From assembly GCA_020056895.1 (NCBI GenBank), contig JAGVGV010000647.1, positions 1-6,075 of the forward strand: 6,075 nt of DNA. The letters run 5' to 3'. The position numbers and the translations under genes are program-made. How positions within the stretch are numbered: the stretch's first letter is position 1; every line of letters starts with the position of its first letter. Shown piece by piece: positions 4,470-6,075 of this stretch. Source of the stretch: Deltaproteobacteria bacterium (GTDB lineage: Bacteria > Desulfobacterota > Desulfarculia > Adiutricales > JAGVGV01). Under the pieces are notes generated by a model that saw only the letters and a program-made list of their open reading frames with translations, ran no database searches and was not told the DNA's origin.

Positions 4470-6075
4470 GTGCGTTTGTATCAACCCCGCCGCCGAAAAG
4501 TCCGGCTTCTGCTGGCCACGTTGTTGCTTCTTTTGTCCGCGGCGGCCTTGATGTCCCACGGCGCCACGGCGCGAAACGCCCTTGGCTTCAGCAAACCAGC
4601 CGTTACAACCGCTGACGCTTCGGGAACGGCCGCGGTCCACCGCGATTCCGCCGTTCCCCCTCAAGGCGCTCCCGCGGCCGCGGCCTCCGGCCCGGCCACC
4701 ACCTCAGGCCCAGCCAACGGAACCGCCTTGGCCGAAGAACCCGGCCAATGGGAACGCCAACCGGTCAAACGCATCCCCCACGCCCTTCTGGAACCCGGCA
4801 ACAGCCACAGCCGGTTCATGCTGGTGGTGGAAAAATCCACCCAGCGTCTGTTCGTTTATGAATACAAGGATCAGCAGTACTTCCTGGATCGGTCCATGTC
4901 CTGTTCCACCGGCCAGACGGTGGGCGACAAAAAGGTGGAAGGCGACCGCAAAACCCCGGAAGGATTCTATCTTTTCAACAAAAAATCCCTGGAATCCGAA
5001 CTGCCCCCCATTTACGGCGTGCTGGCTTTTCCCATGGATTATCCCAATTTTTGGGACATCCATCAGGGCAAGGGCGGCGACGGGATTTGGATGCACGGCA
5101 TCAATAAAAAGCTGAAACCGCTCGATTCCAACGGTTGCGTTGAACTCCGTAACGTGGACATCATCGATCTGGAGCAGCATCTTCATCTGTACGATACGGC
5201 CGTGGTGATCTACGACCAGATTCAATACAAAAATGTTTCGGAAATGATCCAGGAAAAGGAGCGGATCGTCGGTTTTCTCGAATCCTGGCGCCAGGCTTGG
5301 GAAAAGAAGGATCTGAAGACCTACCGGATCAAATACGCGTCCAATTTCGTCAACAGCGACCGTAAAGGGTTCAACGATTGGATGACTCACAAGGAAAACC
5401 TGGCCAAAAAGTATAAAAAAATTAAAGTCGATCTTAAAAACATCCGCATCTTCCGGCACCGCGACGTCATCGTGGTGCTTTTCGATCAATTCTACAAAGG
5501 CGACAGCTTCCGCAGCGACGGCGCCAAGCGGCTGTATTTGAAGGAAGCGGGCGATAAATACCAGATCGTGGCCGAAGCCTGGGATAATTTCCCCAAGGTC
5601 AAAGACCCACCCATGCTTTCCGCCGCCGTTCGGAACCGGGTGCTTTCCTCCGAGGAAGCCGCGGCGGCCCAGATTGAGTCACGGGTGGCGGCCATCAAGA
5701 CCGCGGTCGAACTTAATACTCAGGAAGAAGAGGAAAGCGCCGCCGCTGGACCTCCCGGCACGCCGGCCCCGGTCGCTCCCGCCGCCCCTTCACCGGATCA
5801 GAAAGCCAAGGAAGAAGCCGTTCGTAAAGCTGAAGCTGAAAAGAAGGCCAAGGAAGAAGCCGTCCGCAAGGCTGAAGCCGAGAAGAAAGCCCAGGAGGAT
5901 GCCGTTCGCAAGGCCGAGGCTGAGAAGAAAGCCAAGGAAGAAGCGGTCCGCAAGGCTGAAGCCGAAAAGAAGGCTAAGGAAGAGGCCGTTCGCAAAGCCG
6001 AGGCTGAGAAGAAAGCCAAGGAAGAGGCGGTCCGCAAGGCTGAAGCCGAAAAGAAGGCCCAGGAAGAGGCCGTTC
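4470..6075 (+). CDS. Secreted L,D-transpeptidase (YkuD) with Cds6/NTF2-like domain and Lys/Glu/Ala repeat tail (3' partial)
   Basis: At least 535 codons are open and the gene runs off the window. The GTG at 4470 is preceded by GAGG (4458-4461), which overlaps the lipoprotein stop, so the two genes are probably translationally coupled. Residues 1-34 form a signal peptide (RRRKVR, a Leu-rich core, ATA before the cut). A Pro/Ala-rich linker spans about 35-105. The YkuD domain (about 117-248) has the catalytic pair His209 (MHGIN) and Cys223 (SNGC). Such enzymes make 3-3 peptidoglycan cross-links or attach proteins to peptidoglycan in the periplasm. Residues about 256-372 form an alpha/beta domain containing ESWRQAWEKKD and ending in IVAEAW, like the NTF2-fold tail of Cds6-type L,D-transpeptidases. 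A Glu/Ala/Pro linker (419-444) leads to a 14-residue repeat from residue 445. The repeat is TolA-like and probably forms a long rigid helix. What lies beyond is unseen. Which reaction it performs is not decided by sequence. Confidence 0.88.
   Translation, partial: MRLYQPRRRKVRLLLATLLLLLSAAALMSHGATARNALGFSKPAVTTADASGTAAVHRDSAVPPQGAPAAAASGPATTSGPANGTALAEEPGQWERQPVKRIPHALLEPGNSHSRFMLVVEKSTQRLFVYEYKDQQYFLDRSMSCSTGQTVGDKKVEGDRKTPEGFYLFNKKSLESELPPIYGVLAFPMDYPNFWDIHQGKGGDGIWMHGINKKLKPLDSNGCVELRNVDIIDLEQHLHLYDTAVVIYDQIQYKNVSEMIQEKERIVGFLESWRQAWEKKDLKTYRIKYASNFVNSDRKGFNDWMTHKENLAKKYKKIKVDLKNIRIFRHRDVIVVLFDQFYKGDSFRSDGAKRLYLKEAGDKYQIVAEAWDNFPKVKDPPMLSAAVRNRVLSSEEAAAAQIESRVAAIKTAVELNTQEEEESAAAGPPGTPAPVAPAAPSPDQKAKEEAVRKAEAEKKAKEEAVRKAEAEKKAQEDAVRKAEAEKKAKEEAVRKAEAEKKAKEEAVRKAEAEKKAKEEAVRKAEAEKKAQEEAV
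5802..6075 (+). repeat. Tandem 42-bp (14-aa) repeat in the transpeptidase tail, with an 84-bp higher-order period
   Basis: There are six full units (starting at 5802, 5844, 5886, 5928, 5970 and 6012) plus 22 bases of a seventh cut by the window edge. The protein unit is KAKEEAVRKAEAEK with few changes (KAQEDAV in unit 3, KAQEEAV in unit 7). Silent codon choices alternate: odd units use GTT for Val, and units 3 and 5 end GCC-GAG-GCT-GAG; even units use GTC with GCT-GAA-GCC-GAA or GAG. Units 4 and 6 differ at one of 42 bases, whereas neighbours 4 and 5 differ at about ten. The real duplication unit is therefore probably an 84-bp pair. Charges spaced i to i+4 favour a single alpha-helix or TolA-like rod. 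Confidence 0.95.

Noticed and set aside
4582..5115. + strand frame of 177 codons, very Pro-rich
   Set aside because: It is a shifted reading of the transpeptidase; the true frame has the signal peptide, the His/Cys pair and a ribosome site.
4704..5489. 261-codon minus-strand open frame
   Set aside because: It is antisense to the transpeptidase catalytic and NTF2-like regions, which carry clear catalytic motifs on the + strand.
5798..6037. Minus-strand open frame with a Ser/Phe/Ala repeat
   Set aside because: It is the complement of the Lys/Glu/Ala coding repeat; the frame is open only because the repeat lacks stops on the reverse strand. It has no ribosome site.
5802..6075. Regular repeats that could suggest a CRISPR array
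   Set aside because: The units are contiguous 42-bp coding repeats in frame with the transpeptidase, with no unique spacers.

Overview
The window is GC-rich, densely coding on the + strand only, with short gaps. Gene content and style (GC-ending codons, a likely sigma-54 promoter, and an L,D-transpeptidase joined to a Cds6/NTF2-like domain) suggest a Gram-negative, Desulfobacterota-like bacterium. That placement is inference; no rRNA or other phylogenetic marker is present.

Layout. (i) Positions 2-64 hold the last 20 codons of an upstream gene whose end looks like a winged-helix C-terminus. (ii) Positions 65-277 are a regulatory gap. It has a duplicated palindrome (82-112) and a very good sigma-54 -24/-12 element (195-210). 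(iii) Positions 278-1597 encode a 439-aa protein with the architecture of a radical SAM/SPASM peptide maturase. All seven SPASM cysteines are present, but the three cysteines that would hold the SAM-binding 4Fe-4S cluster are absent, so it looks like a radical SAM pseudoenzyme. A possible terminator follows. (iv) Positions 1778-2236 encode cytidine deaminase (cdd) and 2435-3754 adenylosuccinate lyase (purB): pyrimidine salvage followed by purine synthesis. A sigma-70-like promoter over the end of cdd could drive purB. (v) Positions 3806-4459 encode an unrecognised lipoprotein. It is followed 10 bases later by a secreted L,D-transpeptidase (4470 to beyond the window end). The transpeptidase carries a YkuD catalytic domain, an NTF2-like domain and a Lys/Glu/Ala repeat tail still running at the window edge.

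How they work together. The cdd and purB products are housekeeping nucleotide enzymes. The lipoprotein and transpeptidase form a tightly spaced envelope pair, probably expressed from a promoter overlapping the end of purB. The SPASM pseudoenzyme appears to be its own sigma-54-controlled unit. If it belongs to a peptide-modification system, the active radical SAM partner and the substrate peptide are not in this window.

Most notable: the catalytically degenerate SPASM protein behind a sigma-54 promoter with candidate enhancer sites, and the 84-bp higher-order repeat (two 42-bp units) inside the transpeptidase tail.
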